Of a stretch of 64,000 nucleotides of DNA, positions 33,801 through 45,071 are shown in pieces (the stretch's first letter is position 1; each line of letters opens with the position of its first letter). The translations under genes were made by a program, and so were the position numbers. The notes under the pieces are model-generated. The model saw only the letters and a program-made list of their open reading frames with translations. It was not told the DNA's origin and ran no database searches. The stretch comes from Psococerastis gibbosa (lineage: Eukaryota; Arthropoda; Insecta; Psocodea; Psocidae), in NCBI GenBank assembly GCA_963971405.1, contig OZ020487.1:29001371-29065370 (forward strand), read 5' to 3'.

Positions 33801-35372
33801 GCGTAGTAATATAGTACCGTATTTTGTTTTAGGTTACAGGCCGGTCGATAATTCTATTCGTAATGATAGAATCCGAACCCAGAATGCAGACGAAACCAGT
33901 TGTGTTCTATTTAATGATAATTTGGAGTGCGATAGAAGTAATTCGCTACCCATATTATATTGCTCAACTTAACAACTTTAGCATTGGATTTCTAACATGG
34001 CTGCGGTATACTATATGGATCCCATTGTATCCTCTTGGCATCCTATGCGAGGGGGTCGTTGTGTTAAGGTCAGTGCTCTCCAACATCACTGAATAAGCGT
34101 TTTAATAAAACTTGTGATATATAGAGTTAGTAAACCCAAATAAACGTTTAAAAAAACTAATTTTGTCAAAGAAACGCACTAATATTAGTGAAACTCCCCG
34201 AATGCTTTAGGTACGAGAACTGCCATCTGCAGAGGGAAACCGACTAGCACAGTTACACCTTAATTTAAGACTTGCCCAACCAGTTTTTGCATCTCCTTTT
34301 TATTTACGAACCTCGGGCAACCTAATCATATTTGTCATTGCTCTTCATTCCTACGAGGCGAATAGGTAGCAAATAGTTAGTTTGGGGATCATGCTCCATA
34401 CACACAGTGGCAAATTCTTAGGGTAATAGTGTTGCGACATGCTTTCATGGCATAGCTACCCTCGACTTCGATGACAAATCTTCATGCATTTTTAGGGAAT
34501 ACATTTGTCCGTTGCGCAGTTTACCTAGTCCCGAAGCATTCATTTGTGACCCGTCGAAAATGATTTTAATGATAATATTATCGTCATATTTTCGGAGAGG
34601 CTTTGTGCAGCTTTCTTCTCTCAGTCTGTGATACTTGCAAAAAATTGATTTTGAATAAGTTGAAAATAAAGAGCTAGTAATGCGATTTTGTGTTGAAAAG
34701 GGTCAATCGAAAAAAGTTCGAGTTAGTTAACTGACCGAGTTGGTTGCACTATGACTGTGTTTGGATGTCGCAATTTAAGTAACGAGTATGCTCATAGGTA
34801 TTCACACCTTCCAAAAACTTTTGTAAGCATTAACGAAATGAATAAGTTTAATTTTCTTAATCGTTTTGTTTGACAGGAACATTCCGTATTTTGAGGAGAC
34901 AGGCCAATTCAGTCTGCCTATGCCTAACTCCTGGAACTTCGCTTTTGACATGCCAACCGCCATGAGATTGTATCTTTTGCTCCTCTTCTTTCCAGGTATA
35001 GATAAAAATAAAGTTATTGCTTGTTAGTCTTGACGAACGCTTAGAAAGCAAATGGTGTAGCTTTTTCAATACAATCTTCACCTGTAGAGGAAAACGCGGT
35101 GGCCGGCCATGTTGTTTGCTATCAACAGAATCCGAAATATAGGATCCTCAGGCCTAGACCTCAGTGGGGTGTCGTGCTGCGGTGTTTTTTTTTTCTGTAA
35201 AGATGCTTCTCTAGAGATACATCGAAGTTTTACCAATAGTTATTGTACCCAATTCTGTCGATGTCCTATTTGCGATTATTTTATTCCAGGAATGTATACC
35301 ATGATGAGTATGATGTACCGGGAACGAGTGAAGAAGCTGGGCCCTAGAAGTTGGAAAGGGAAAAGCCTTTAA
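30818..35372 (+). CDS. HACD3: Very-long-chain 3-hydroxyacyl-CoA dehydratase, HACD3/PTPLAD1 type
   Basis: The enzyme dehydrates 3-hydroxyacyl-CoA in the ER-membrane elongation cycle for very-long-chain fatty acids. Exons 30818-31033, 31623-31863, 33206-33438, 33833-34068, 34877-34995 and 35290-35372 join in phase (all GT-AG) into 375 aa, against about 362 in human HACD3. Residues 1 to about 110 form a p23/CS-like domain (PFVYWAQTEEYITLKVDL), then WPRLISAASKP and DFDRW, then the PTPLA domain with several membrane segments (FVGFLYILIVISLRY). The active-site region IIWSAIEVIRYPYY and LTWLRYTIWIPLYPLG is present. The end is lysine-rich (KLGPRSWKGKSL), as expected for ER retrieval. The CS domain separates it from HACD1/2. 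An upstream non-coding or ATG-bearing exon is likely. Confidence 0.95.
32425..33056. repeat. Dispersed repeat of about 610 bp, copy B
   Basis: Direct copy of 4203-4813, roughly 85 to 90% alike by eye, lying in HACD intron 2. The microsatellite near 32520 differs in length (TATATATACATGTATATATA region) and CAAGATGGCGGCCGATTG is conserved. No TIR or target duplication identified. Confidence 0.8.
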
Positions 35373-36286
35373 GTTCATGAAAGAGCTCAAATAATTGCAG
35401 ATAGTACACTACGTCAAGGATAAAATACCAAATTTCAAAATCGAAAAAAAAAACTTAGAGGACTTGTATGATCTCTCGTTGCCATTACTATACACTGACA
35501 CAGGAGAAATAGGCTGTAAACTAAGCCTTGCACTATAATGCAATCATTTATTTACAAAAGCTTTTAGATACTGGTAGATCGCGTTAGATACCGAAGTAGT
35601 AGAATCCGGTCTGATTGTCGCTCTGCAATCGTTAATATCTGCGGTCGACATCAGTGGTGCTACGTTGGCTTCTAAGATTATGTCTCTGAGGCTTACTAGA
35701 AGTGTATGTAGTACCCCTGACGATGTTGGCCGAACGTTTGGACGTGGGCTTTCAGATCGAACACGGCGAATCAGCCCGGTTTCTAATGCTTCATCATCCT
35801 TGTAATAAAGTTTTATTTGTTTGCTTATTGTAATGTTTTAAGCTGAATTCTAAACTGTTTGAGACTAGGCTAGCCTAACAAGCGCCCTCTTTTATCTGTG
35901 CCCATAATGAGGAATATCTTAATTCAAAAGAATAAAATCACATTAGAAACCCTGCGAAATGATGGGGGGTTCCGCATTTTTACGTATATTACGTAAGAAT
36001 TACACTGTTCTGTTTTATCCCAATGCCGTTCACAGTGGGCTCTCTTTTATTAGGAAAAAATTGTTTCACTGAACTATAGGCTACTTATAAGCCCACCCAT
36101 TGCATGTATGATATTGTGTGTTGTAACTGTAGGTTGCGGTGGTTCATTGAGTTAATGTTAGTGTAATTTTAATCTGCTATTTTGTTTTAAGCTGTTTTTA
36201 ATTGCTGACCTTCCTTTATTAAAAGTTGAAATCCTATGGGAAAGGACGATTTTTTTCTCAATATTGGTAATGTATTTCAACCTTAA
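35373..36286. other. Downstream of HACD, with a diverged fold-back relative
   Basis: Contains the repeat at 35585-35805 and a possible polyadenylation signal AATAAA at about 35931. No gene. Confidence 0.4.
35585..35805. repeat. Diverged relative of the fold-back element at 4963
   Basis: Shares TAGTAGAATCCGG, CTGCGGTCGACATC, CTTCTAAGATT and AATCAGCCCGG in the same order as 4963-5190. The arms have decayed and no longer pair fully. Confidence 0.65.
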
Positions 36287-37382
36287 CACTGTGCCGGCCG
36301 GAGCATCTGACATACGTTAACGGCCGCCAGTGTCCATTGGACACTTATGGGATTTCGCATTGTCTATTCATAAATATACCCAGTCCTGATCGCCCCATCC
36401 TGTTCCGAGTGGTTCTTTTCCCAGCTGTATTAAGAACAGGGACGGATCAGCCCATTTTGGTAGTTGTGGGTCAAAATAGGAAAAACATATTATGTAGAAC
36501 TGATTAAATCAGAGCGTAATTTAAATTAACTTACAATAGATTTACTAAATTTGGGGGGGGGGGCAGTAACCCCGCCCCCTGTATCCATCCATGATTAAGA
36601 ACTTACGCCTTTTCCACTTTTCCATCCTAATTAAAATTTCAAGTTTTTGGAAACCATCAGGTAATAAACTAAATTTGGGGGGGGGGGGGGCAGTAGCGAG
36701 TAGCCCCCCCCCCTGTATCCATACATGATTAAGATCTTACGCCTTTTCCCACCTTTTCTTCCCAATTCATTTTTCAAGTTTTTGGAAACCATCAGCCACG
36801 GTAATATACTATTGGCAGACTAATAAAGAAATTGTCACGAGTGACGTTTCTTCCACTATTTTCAATTTCTGCTGCCAAAGATCGTACAACGCACTTGCCT
36901 CGATTTTTTCAATTGTGCCACTTGAGGCCTCCTATTTTCTGCGTCATCGAATATTACGCTGCAGTTTGACTTTGCTAAAAGGACAAGAGGCATGTAATGA
37001 ATTGAATGAATTGTGAGCTGTGGATCCGTAAGCTATGTTGAGGTCTATGGCAATAAGGAAGTAAAAGATATGCCATTCTTTACAAATTGTATACACTGAA
37101 ATACTACCTGAAACTAAACAATCCTACCGAACTGGCTATTGATATAGCAATGACGCAATGCATTCTCCCACAAGTGTCTAATGGACACTGCGGCCGGCAA
37201 CGTATGCCAATACGATTTCCGGAGAAACTGCTGACTAAATGCAAAAATTTTTTTTCATGGGTTTAAAATATGAACATAGTTAAGAAAAGTCATCAAATGG
37301 CAAACCGATTAGTGAATGGTAGCTCATGTAACAGAGTTTTGAAAATCAAAAGAGTCCATTGGACACTGCGGCCGGCACAGTG
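36287..37382. mobile_element. piggyBac-like non-autonomous element with TTAA duplication
   Basis: Flanked by TTAA at 36283-36286 and 37383-37386. The terminal CACTGTGCCGGCCG (36287-36300) is exactly inverted at 37369-37382, a 14-bp TIR. Subterminal palindromes of the type GTCCATTGGACAC occur at about 36330 (left) and at about 37180 and 37352 (right), next to CGGCCG motifs. TTAA target choice is a piggyBac hallmark. The interior has no transposase; it holds a tandem duplication with G/C runs (36543-36798). Confidence 0.85.
36543..36798. repeat. Tandem duplication of about 124 bp with G/C homopolymers
   Basis: Two units start near 36544 and 36668. Each has ACTAAATTTGGGGG, GCAG, CCCCC, TGTATCCAT, CATGATTAAGA, TTACGCCTTTTCC and CAAGTTTTTGGAAACCATCAG. 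It lies inside the TTAA-flanked element and is related to the sequence around 24345-24440. Confidence 0.8.
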
Positions 37383-38838
37383 TTAAAGCATTATTACGGG
37401 TTCACTTTTACCGGTTCTTGTAGTTTATTAGAAACTTTTTTAAGAGATAGCCTGGGGTGAGTTTGTAAAATTGTAGCAGATTCCAGATGTTTCGTGTATT
37501 TATTCAAAAACTTCAAATCGTTCAAGCAGTTTTTAAAATAATAGACATTTTTGAAATAAAATTAGCTGTTCGTCTATCTGAACAACCAAAAATTTAGCAG
37601 TTTCCTGCAAGATTTCACTGGAGTAGCAATAATTTAATTTTGGGTTGGGGGAATGATAGGAGATTTACAATAGTATACAATAAGCATACAAAAGAATAAT
37701 TTAGCTGTTTATGCTATTTACGAAACTTTACAGTGCGTTAACTTATACTTAGACATCAAAATATGAAAGCAATGCAATTAGTTAAGCAACGCCGGAAATG
37801 TACGGCATATTCCGAATTCCTAATAGGCTACTTGACAGTTATAACAATAACATGATAAATATGCTAGATAAGGTAGCGCACGTTGATAATGCACTATAAT
37901 AAGTTTTTGCAGGGAAAAAATTTTAAATTTAAAAAATAAATAAGTCAGCATGAGAACAAGACTCAATAGTCTTAATTGTTCGCCTTTTGTTTGCAATAAA
38001 GTCGTTTTTTCATTTGATTTCATTTCAAGTGTTGGTGTGTCTAACTGTGGATTATAAGAGCCAAAATGCAGGCACGCATAGGTGACCTGTGGGTATATAG
38101 AATTAGTACTGGGGCTATTCCGTGTCACGTGACCCCATTTTTAACCATCACACTTAAATTGACGATTTTTTCCCTAATAAATAACATTTCTAGGCCCTAT
38201 AATTTTTTGAAGAGGAATAAAATAAATCTACTAATGCATTGAAATATGTTTTTGAAAATTTTCAAATAGCCTATCCAAAATAAAAACGAAATTTTACAAA
38301 ATATGTCTTATAGACTACTTGGACATTAATTGAAACCAATACAATGTAGCCAGCGGTGCTCAAACTTACACTGCTAAAAAAACTAGTCAATAAATGATTA
38401 ACTTTGGAGTTCTTGAACTACTAACTCCTTTTATATGCGAGTAGGCTACTGTAATTTTGAAAACCAAGAAGAATATTTTCCTGTAGTTTAAACATACTTT
38501 TTAACCAAATTTCTGTGCGCCCTTGGGCCTGCATCACGTCCCCCATTCGGGAACCACTGTAATAAGCAATATTATACCGCAAATATATAATATCTAAGAC
38601 TGAAAATCAGCCTATACAAAATAAAAAAATTAAATAAAAACAAAAGTGGTTGTTGAGTGGCCACTTTTACTGCATTGACCTATAATAATCATGCAAATTA
38701 ATTAGAACAGAACGAAAATACAGATTTTATGATTAACTTAATTACTTGTTTTTTAGCCTGAAATGCTCAAAATGTGTTCATTGCACTTTTCACTCAACTA
38801 AACAAGCCAGCATAGTCTTATAAAACTAAGAGGCATTT
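37383..38838. other. Intergenic stretch between the TTAA element and CEBPG
   Basis: No gene. The 70-base module (37946-38022) is the only structure I can support. GGGCTATTCCGTGTCACGTG at about 38111 resembles the end of a known kind of repeat, but one copy is not enough to call it. Confidence 0.4.
37946..38022 (+). repeat. 70-base structured repeat module, copy 2
   Basis: Same unit as 14753-14826, with a few substitutions (AAGACTCAATAGTCTT in place of AAGACTTTATAGTCTT, TTTGC for TTCGC). The loop and TTTTTTCATTTGATTT end are retained. Confidence 0.75.
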
Positions 38839-39756
38839 TCATGACTTGCCAATTTTAAAAGAAGGGTCCTTTATTAGCCTCCAAATCGCAGCAGATGAGG
38901 TTTCTTGGTCCTCGGCAAGTAGAGCATCCAAAGCCACACCAGACAATGGAATTCCGTTAGTACTGCCAGCATGCGCCAAAAACAGATCCTTCAGGAAATT
39001 AAGTTCCTTTGACAGCAAGTTTATTTTTTCCTCTAGAGTCTCATTTTCAGATTTTAACTGCATCACTCGATCTAAAGTTTGCCTTGTCTTTTGCTTTGTT
39101 TTGTCACGCGATCTTTTGACAGCCTATAAGAAAATAAAAACCGAGTTGAGTTCAAAAAAATAAATGAAGTGGCTAGAATTAGCGCATTAGTGTGCATCAT
39201 TGAGATGGCTATGGGGAACCACTGAACTTACCGTATGCAGCTATGTAGGTACTGGGGAATTGATGGGAATCAGGTTTAATTAATATCTCGATCCACCGCC
39301 ACATACCTAATAAAGTACTTTTGAATTTCCACTTTTCTCGTTAGAAATAATATATACAGTATTTATATACTATAATTAATTTTATTAAAAAATCGATAAA
39401 TTACATTATAGCGATTATATAGATTAGCAGTACGTCTGCACCTTAAGTATATATTTCTTAAGAAGTCTTCAAAAGATTGCCCTTTGATGTTTGAAGCCAA
39501 GAATCGAGAAATTAATTAATGTTTCTGTAAACGAACATTCCTTCTATGGGATACTGTGATAATATTGCCAGCTCTAGGATGGATAAGTACGTGGTTTTTG
39601 ATTTTGTACACTGTAAGGCTTTTCTCCCTCGGCTAGTCTCTTAATTTAAATGCCTACCATATTATTTTTGTCCCTTTTTTTCCTGTACTCCTCGCCATCT
39701 TCAGTGGCTTCATCTGTGTTCCTCCGTCCACGTGATCTGTTTTCTCTTGGTGCCAT
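38839..39756 (-). CDS. CEBPG: C/EBP-gamma-type bZIP transcription factor, two coding exons
   Basis: This is a DNA-binding leucine-zipper protein without a large activation domain. In flies the relative (irbp18) dimerises with ATF4-like and Xrp1 factors, which is recalled knowledge. Coding exons are 39756-39658 and 39123-38839 (GT-AG, phase 0), 127 aa. The basic region KKRDKNNMAVKRSRDKTKQK spans the splice junction, with the invariant asparagine and arginine present. The zipper continues MQLKSENETLEEKINLLSKE and LNFLKDLFLAHAG, the C/EBP-gamma signature. ATG at 39756 is used; the exon extends upstream to an acceptor at 39774-39775, so a non-coding 5' exon lies further up. The human protein is 150 aa. 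Confidence 0.93.
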
Positions 39757-40699
39757 TGGTTTTGATGGTTGCGGCTGAAACAATGCAATGCAGATAAAAG
39801 CAAGAAATGCGCCGGTACAATACAACTAATGCCTTTTGGCACAATAACATAAGCAAAATTACAAGTTCATTTCCTTTATGAGTATAGCGGATGTTGAAGT
39901 ACGATGACTGATTTTATAACACCCCTCTTCCTTTGACTTGGTACATAGAGAGAAATGCGCCTGAGGGAGTTATGACCTTATTTAATTCTTCAACAGTTCC
40001 TCCTACCATATAAGACGACAAGCAGCAGGCATTCCAGTCATAACCAACAGATGAATAATTCAAAAGTACAGCAGCCTCGATATATTTCTGAGAATATTTG
40101 AATTTCTTAAAATCCTTTGGAAAACAATTAGGCCAGATGATAATTATCTTCTCTCACTATTTCACCCAGAGCGCAAATCAAAGACCACTCCGAATATGAA
40201 ATGTAAAAGCCAATATTACATCAAATATTCCAATGTTTTGGGGCAAAAATCGTGACCACAGAAGTGCAATCTATTGGACAATAATATTTTGCGAGAAAGA
40301 TGGCCGCCAAGTGAAGTTGTGTTTCGGGGAACTAAAACATTTTTCGACTTTATCATAAAGTTAAGTGCTTTTTAAAGAGTGAAAAAAGAGACTAGTGTTG
40401 TTTAGCACGGAAATAGACCAAGTTTTGTGCGTTTCATCCACAGATATGGCCAGAAATAGTGCAGTTTAACCCAAAATTACAGTTGGATAAGCCTAACGTA
40501 AGCCTACTAAACTTTAATTCCGTGCTGTGATTTGTCATTCTGTCATCTGTCAAGTTCCCGCAGGACTCACGATCTGTTTGTTACTGTCGCAATTTTGGAT
40601 ACTTCTGTAACTTGCGACATAGCGCGAAATTCGAATTACGGCTGTATTGATTTGAAGTTTAATTACTAAAAAGTTTTCTAGTTATTTCTTTATATTGAA
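39757..40699. other. 5' side of CEBPG and of the LINE at 40700
   Basis: Divergent region: the CEBPG 5' exon should lie here on the minus strand, and the 5' UTR of the LINE on the plus strand. A YY1/Pho-like AAGATGGCCGCC lies at 40299-40310. Which of the two it serves is unknown. Confidence 0.35.
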
Positions 40700-42048
40700 A
40701 TGGCTATGTGCGAGGTTTGTACTACGCACTTCATGAACTTAACAAATGGACCTCAGATAAAAGGTGAAGTGGAATGCGATCTCTGCCACACTTGGTTTGC
40801 AAAAGCCTGTGCTGCTGAGCACAATAGTGATCTGAAGAAGGGTTGGACAACAGCAACCGCTGCAAACAAAAGGTATGTGGTCCCATTCTGGATGTGCCAC
40901 TACTGCAAGAACACTTGGAACGATCTCAGAAATATTAAACAGATAATAGAAACTGAGGTTCAGGCTAAGGTGTCTAGTTTTCGCAATGGACTAACCGATT
41001 TGAAGGTGGAAATGGAACTGATCCGAAAGGAATGGGTTTCTGAGCGAAAAACTAACCACGATAACATCGATGAGAAAATGTGTGACATAAATGCCAGAAT
41101 AAATCAAGACTTGGAAAGGGATCGTACAACCTCCTTAGACGCATTGCTCAGAGATTTCAAATGTGAAATTTTTAAAACATTAGCGGAATTTTCAGACTTC
41201 CAACGTGATGCTATGGCCTCAGAAGACGAACTGAAAGAGCAAAACGAAATTCTCCGTACAATAATACGGAAGAAGGAGGAGGAAGTAAACAATCTCCAGG
41301 ACCTGATAGATAAATTCCAGCATCTTAGAGATGAAAAAAAAATCCACCGAGTACGATGGTTGAATAAATCCCATTACCGGCATCACCGTCAACGGAGAAA
41401 CAGCAGATCAGTGTTTCAGCTAAACCAAAGAAAAAGAAACGCACATCTGAGCAAAGAGAGGGGCTTCGTCAGTCCAATCAGAAGTCCTCGGGGGATGGTG
41501 CATCGATGGAACCCCAAAATTCGACGCAGTTCAGGGGAATAAGAAAAGCTACGTGTCTCATTTTGGGCTCAACAATACTACAAAGTGTCAAACAGCATAT
41601 TGAGAAAAAGAAAGCCTACGTTGCATGTCGTCCTGGGGCCACTGCGGGGTCACTCCTACAAGAAGTGGAGAAACTGGGAGTAAATAAAGTAGTAAAGCTT
41701 ATTTCCTTGTATGTAGGTGGAAACGATCTCTCTCAAACAGGCTGTCCGGACACAGTAGTAGGCGATATACTTAATTTAGTGCACTCTCTAAAGGTTAAAT
41801 TCCCAAATGCCTATATCTTATTGAATGGCCTTCTATACCATAAAGACTGTAAAGCCAAGGCTATAGATGCTACGAACAAAAACTTCATATGGTTAAGTAA
41901 GACATTTAAAGTAGGCTATGCGGCTCCAGCTAAGATCCATGCAACAAGCTTTGTCCGGGATGGGATACATCTAAGCAAACAGGGAAGCAGAGACCTTGCT
42001 AGTCACTTAAAAAACTACTTGAGCGCCATATCTCCTCTAATAACCTAA
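40700..42048 (+). pseudogene. CR1/L2-like LINE ORF1: PHD-type zinc finger plus SGNH esterase, frameshifted
   Basis: The reading frame 40700-41542 starts MAMCEVC and carries paired cysteines C-x2-C (CEVC, CDLC, CHYC) in a PHD-like arrangement, followed by a coiled-coil stretch. A frameshift around the A-run at 41333-41341 and a second change separate it from the esterase frame (ATG at 41506, coding to 42048). The esterase has LILGST, GGNDLS and DGIHLSKQGS, the serine, oxyanion and Asp-His blocks of SGNH hydrolases. This combination is typical of CR1-group ORF1 proteins. Functionally broken as one ORF1, though each half is long and open. Confidence 0.85.
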
Positions 42049-42071
42049 AAATTAATGAAAGCCAGGACAAT

Positions 42072-44828
42072 TTGGGTATTGCACACTTAAATATTTGCTC
42101 ACTAAGAAATAAGGTTAATGAACTGGAGGTTTTTATACAGGCAATTAATAAGAAACTCGATGTAATTGTTCTTTCAGAGCACTGGCTGTCAACAGACACC
42201 GTGCAGTACTTCATCCCCGAGGGCTACCAACTTAAATCCGCCTTTTGTAGGGACTCTGCCCAACCTCACGGGGGTGTACTCATCTGCTGTAAAGTGGGCA
42301 TGGCGTGTACAGAGATAAGGGAAATTGCAGACCTGTCGATTGAAAAGCACTGCGAGCTGTCCGCAGTCAAAGTTGAAAATTCAGTAGTCATTGGCGCATA
42401 TCGTACCCCTGATGGCTCCATGCCCGTTTTCCTTCAGATTATGGGCAGGGCACTTGAGCTCGCCCATAAACAAAGGCGTGCGTACGTGCTAGGGGATTTT
42501 AATATATGTTGCCTAAAGAAAGAAAGGGACTTCACAACATTGGCAGAATTGTTTGCAGAGTTTGGCTACAAACATATTATAAACAGCCCAACTAGGGGCG
42601 AAAGTTGTATCGACAACATTTTTGTAAAAGTAGCGAGTGAAATCCCAAAAGGGGAAGTATTAAAGCCTTCAATATCTGACCATTACGGTGTATACTGCCA
42701 GGAAAAAGACCATCTTGCGAGGGAGAAATCGGAACCTTTTTTCTTTTCTCGCTGCCCCAATAATATAACACTCATGAAATTTTCTGAAAGTCTCTTACAG
42801 CTGGACTTATCCTTCTTAGTTTCGAATGAACTACACATTGACACAAAATGGGAAACTTTTCTAGCACTGGTACTAAGTTGTTATAATACCACATTGCCAG
42901 TAAAGAAGATTAAGAAAAAACCCCATGTTAATAAAAAATGGTTCAGCGAAGAATTAAAATTAATGAGGGACTCGTTGAGAGATATGTATTGCTATTATAA
43001 CAGCTTTCCGACTGTAGTAAATAGGAAAAGGTATAATAAAATGAAGTTTCAATACAGAAAAGCCATTAATGATGCAAAAATAAAATTAAATGACAACGAA
43101 ATAAAAAAAGCTGGAAACCCAACCAAAAAAATGTGGAGCATTACAAACTTAAAAAGAGGAGTTGTTAAAGTGCCAAATGACAGTTCTAGCCGGCCGAAAC
43201 CAAGTCATCTCAATGAGTTTTTCATAAAAATACCGCGAAATCTGAAACAAAACTTAACTGACCCAGTAAATATGAATGATGCACTAGACTTCTCAGTGAT
43301 TCATTGTCAGCGTTTCCATTTTGAACCTATCACTGAGAAACACCTCGCTGAATTGGTGAAGGAAATAAAAAATAGCTCCGCGACGGACATAGATGGAATA
43401 AATACTCAGATAGGGAAGATAATACCTGAAACCCTTCATACCCATCTACACTATCTTATAAACAGCTGCATAGTGAGCTCAACATTTCCAAAATGTTTAA
43501 AAATCGCCAAAATAGTGCCGATCTTTAAAAGAGGGGATAAATCAGACCCCAATAATTATAGGCCTATATCAATACTGCAATTTTTCTCCAAAATCCTCGA
43601 AAAGATAATGAAGGAACAAATTAGTGGTCATTTCGAAACATTTAACCTTTTCAATGCCCACCAATACGGTTTCCGAAAGAAACGCTCGACTAACGACGCC
43701 ATTATGGCATTCAGTAAGCGGACATTGAAGGCATTTTTTGATCAAATGTATTCTGTAAGTTCCTTTTACGACCTCTCGAAAGCTTTCGATTGCGTTCACC
43801 ACAAGCTCCTCCTAATGAAACTTAAAAAATACCACTTCCGACAGTCTGCTTTGGATTTCGTGAGGTCTTTTCTCAGTGACAGATATCAGACTGTAGTTGA
43901 CGGCTCAATCCAATCAGAGCTCTTAAAAGTAGAGATAGGTGTACCACAGGGCTCAGTTCATGGACCAGTCCTGTTTATAATACAAACAAATGATTTTCCA
44001 CAAATATGTCCAAATGCAGACTACTTTATTTTCGCCGACGATAAAACCACCAGTGTTGTCGAGGCGGACTTGAATGTGGCTATGCAGAGAAATGAAGCTA
44101 TTAGAGAAAAAGTAAAGAGCTGGATGAATGCAAACGGTCTCACATTGAATGAAGCCAAAACTGTAGATCTAGTTTTTACAATGCGTGAAATGCCTCCGAA
44201 CATTGTGGAGAGCGTTAAGTTTCTAGGCGTTCATCTTGACCCAGGCATGTCCTGGCAGACACACTGTGACCTATTGTGCAAAAAATTAAGTTCCCTATCT
44301 TTCTTACTACGTAGCCTGTCGTCCAGTGTCTCGGTCAGCGTTTTACGTTCATGCTATTTTGCATGCTTTCATAGCCATATCGAGTATGCTCTCTCGGTAT
44401 GGGGCCACTCAGTGCATGCAACACGAGTGTTTGGCTTGCAAAGGAGAAGCATACGAGTGCTGGCCTCCAGAGGCTACATGGAAGACTGCAGAGAGGACTT
44501 CATCTCACTTGAAATTTTGACACTGCCCAGTGCCTACATACTAAAATGCCTGTTGTATATGTTCGATGAACGAAGCTCTTATATAACAAACTCAGCCGTA
44601 CATAACTATAACACCAGAAAAGCTGGAAATCTTCAGGTGCAGTTTACTAGAATAAATAGAGTCAAAGATTGCGGAAATTATTGGGGCATAAAGTTTTTTA
44701 ATTACCTTTCAGAAGGCACAAAGGCACTGAGCAGGAGCAATTTCAAGGTTCGGGTGAAGAAGGCTCTTATACGGAGGGCATACTATTCCCTGGCCGAGGC
44801 ATTGGAGGATAGGCTGGGAGAGTTATAA
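42072..44828 (+). CDS. CR1/L2-like LINE ORF2: AP endonuclease plus reverse transcriptase
   Basis: An uninterrupted 918-codon frame. It begins with the endonuclease (LNICSLRNK, SEHWL, GDFN, SDHYGVY), all key acid and histidine blocks being present. The reverse transcriptase follows: IVPIFKRGDKSDPNNYRPIS, FYDLSKAFDCVHH, GVPQGSVHGPVLF and FADDKTTS (catalytic FADD). A C-terminal region ends near RLGEL. The first codon in frame at 42072 is TTG; the true start may be elsewhere, as the open frame runs a little further upstream. Little damage implies recent insertion. The 3' end shows ATTGATTGATG just before the next element's tail, in line with CR1/L2 short 3' repeats. Confidence 0.88.
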   Translation: MGIAHLNICSLRNKVNELEVFIQAINKKLDVIVLSEHWLSTDTVQYFIPEGYQLKSAFCRDSAQPHGGVLICCKVGMACTEIREIADLSIEKHCELSAVKVENSVVIGAYRTPDGSMPVFLQIMGRALELAHKQRRAYVLGDFNICCLKKERDFTTLAELFAEFGYKHIINSPTRGESCIDNIFVKVASEIPKGEVLKPSISDHYGVYCQEKDHLAREKSEPFFFSRCPNNITLMKFSESLLQLDLSFLVSNELHIDTKWETFLALVLSCYNTTLPVKKIKKKPHVNKKWFSEELKLMRDSLRDMYCYYNSFPTVVNRKRYNKMKFQYRKAINDAKIKLNDNEIKKAGNPTKKMWSITNLKRGVVKVPNDSSSRPKPSHLNEFFIKIPRNLKQNLTDPVNMNDALDFSVIHCQRFHFEPITEKHLAELVKEIKNSSATDIDGINTQIGKIIPETLHTHLHYLINSCIVSSTFPKCLKIAKIVPIFKRGDKSDPNNYRPISILQFFSKILEKIMKEQISGHFETFNLFNAHQYGFRKKRSTNDAIMAFSKRTLKAFFDQMYSVSSFYDLSKAFDCVHHKLLLMKLKKYHFRQSALDFVRSFLSDRYQTVVDGSIQSELLKVEIGVPQGSVHGPVLFIIQTNDFPQICPNADYFIFADDKTTSVVEADLNVAMQRNEAIREKVKSWMNANGLTLNEAKTVDLVFTMREMPPNIVESVKFLGVHLDPGMSWQTHCDLLCKKLSSLSFLLRSLSSSVSVSVLRSCYFACFHSHIEYALSVWGHSVHATRVFGLQRRSIRVLASRGYMEDCREDFISLEILTLPSAYILKCLLYMFDERSSYITNSAVHNYNTRKAGNLQVQFTRINRVKDCGNYWGIKFFNYLSEGTKALSRSNFKVRVKKALIRRAYYSLAEALEDRLGEL

Positions 44829-45071
44829 TTATAATTGTGTATTGTAATATTTGACAAGGATCCTCATCGGCTACTTATACTAGGCTATATTATATTATAT
44901 TTAACCTATGACATAATTTATAAAAAAATGACGTAATGTATGCCATATATGGTTCTAACATTTAAATACACGATTGATTGATGCCTAAAACGAGAGGTTG
45001 TTGTTGTTGTTGTTGAATCTCAGAAGCGCCGCGCGCTTGTTCAGAATCTCCAACTTCAGATCACTGATTGA

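Noticed and set aside
38846..39163. 105-codon plus-strand frame
   Set aside because: Antisense to the C/EBP-gamma zipper exon, which has clear family identity.
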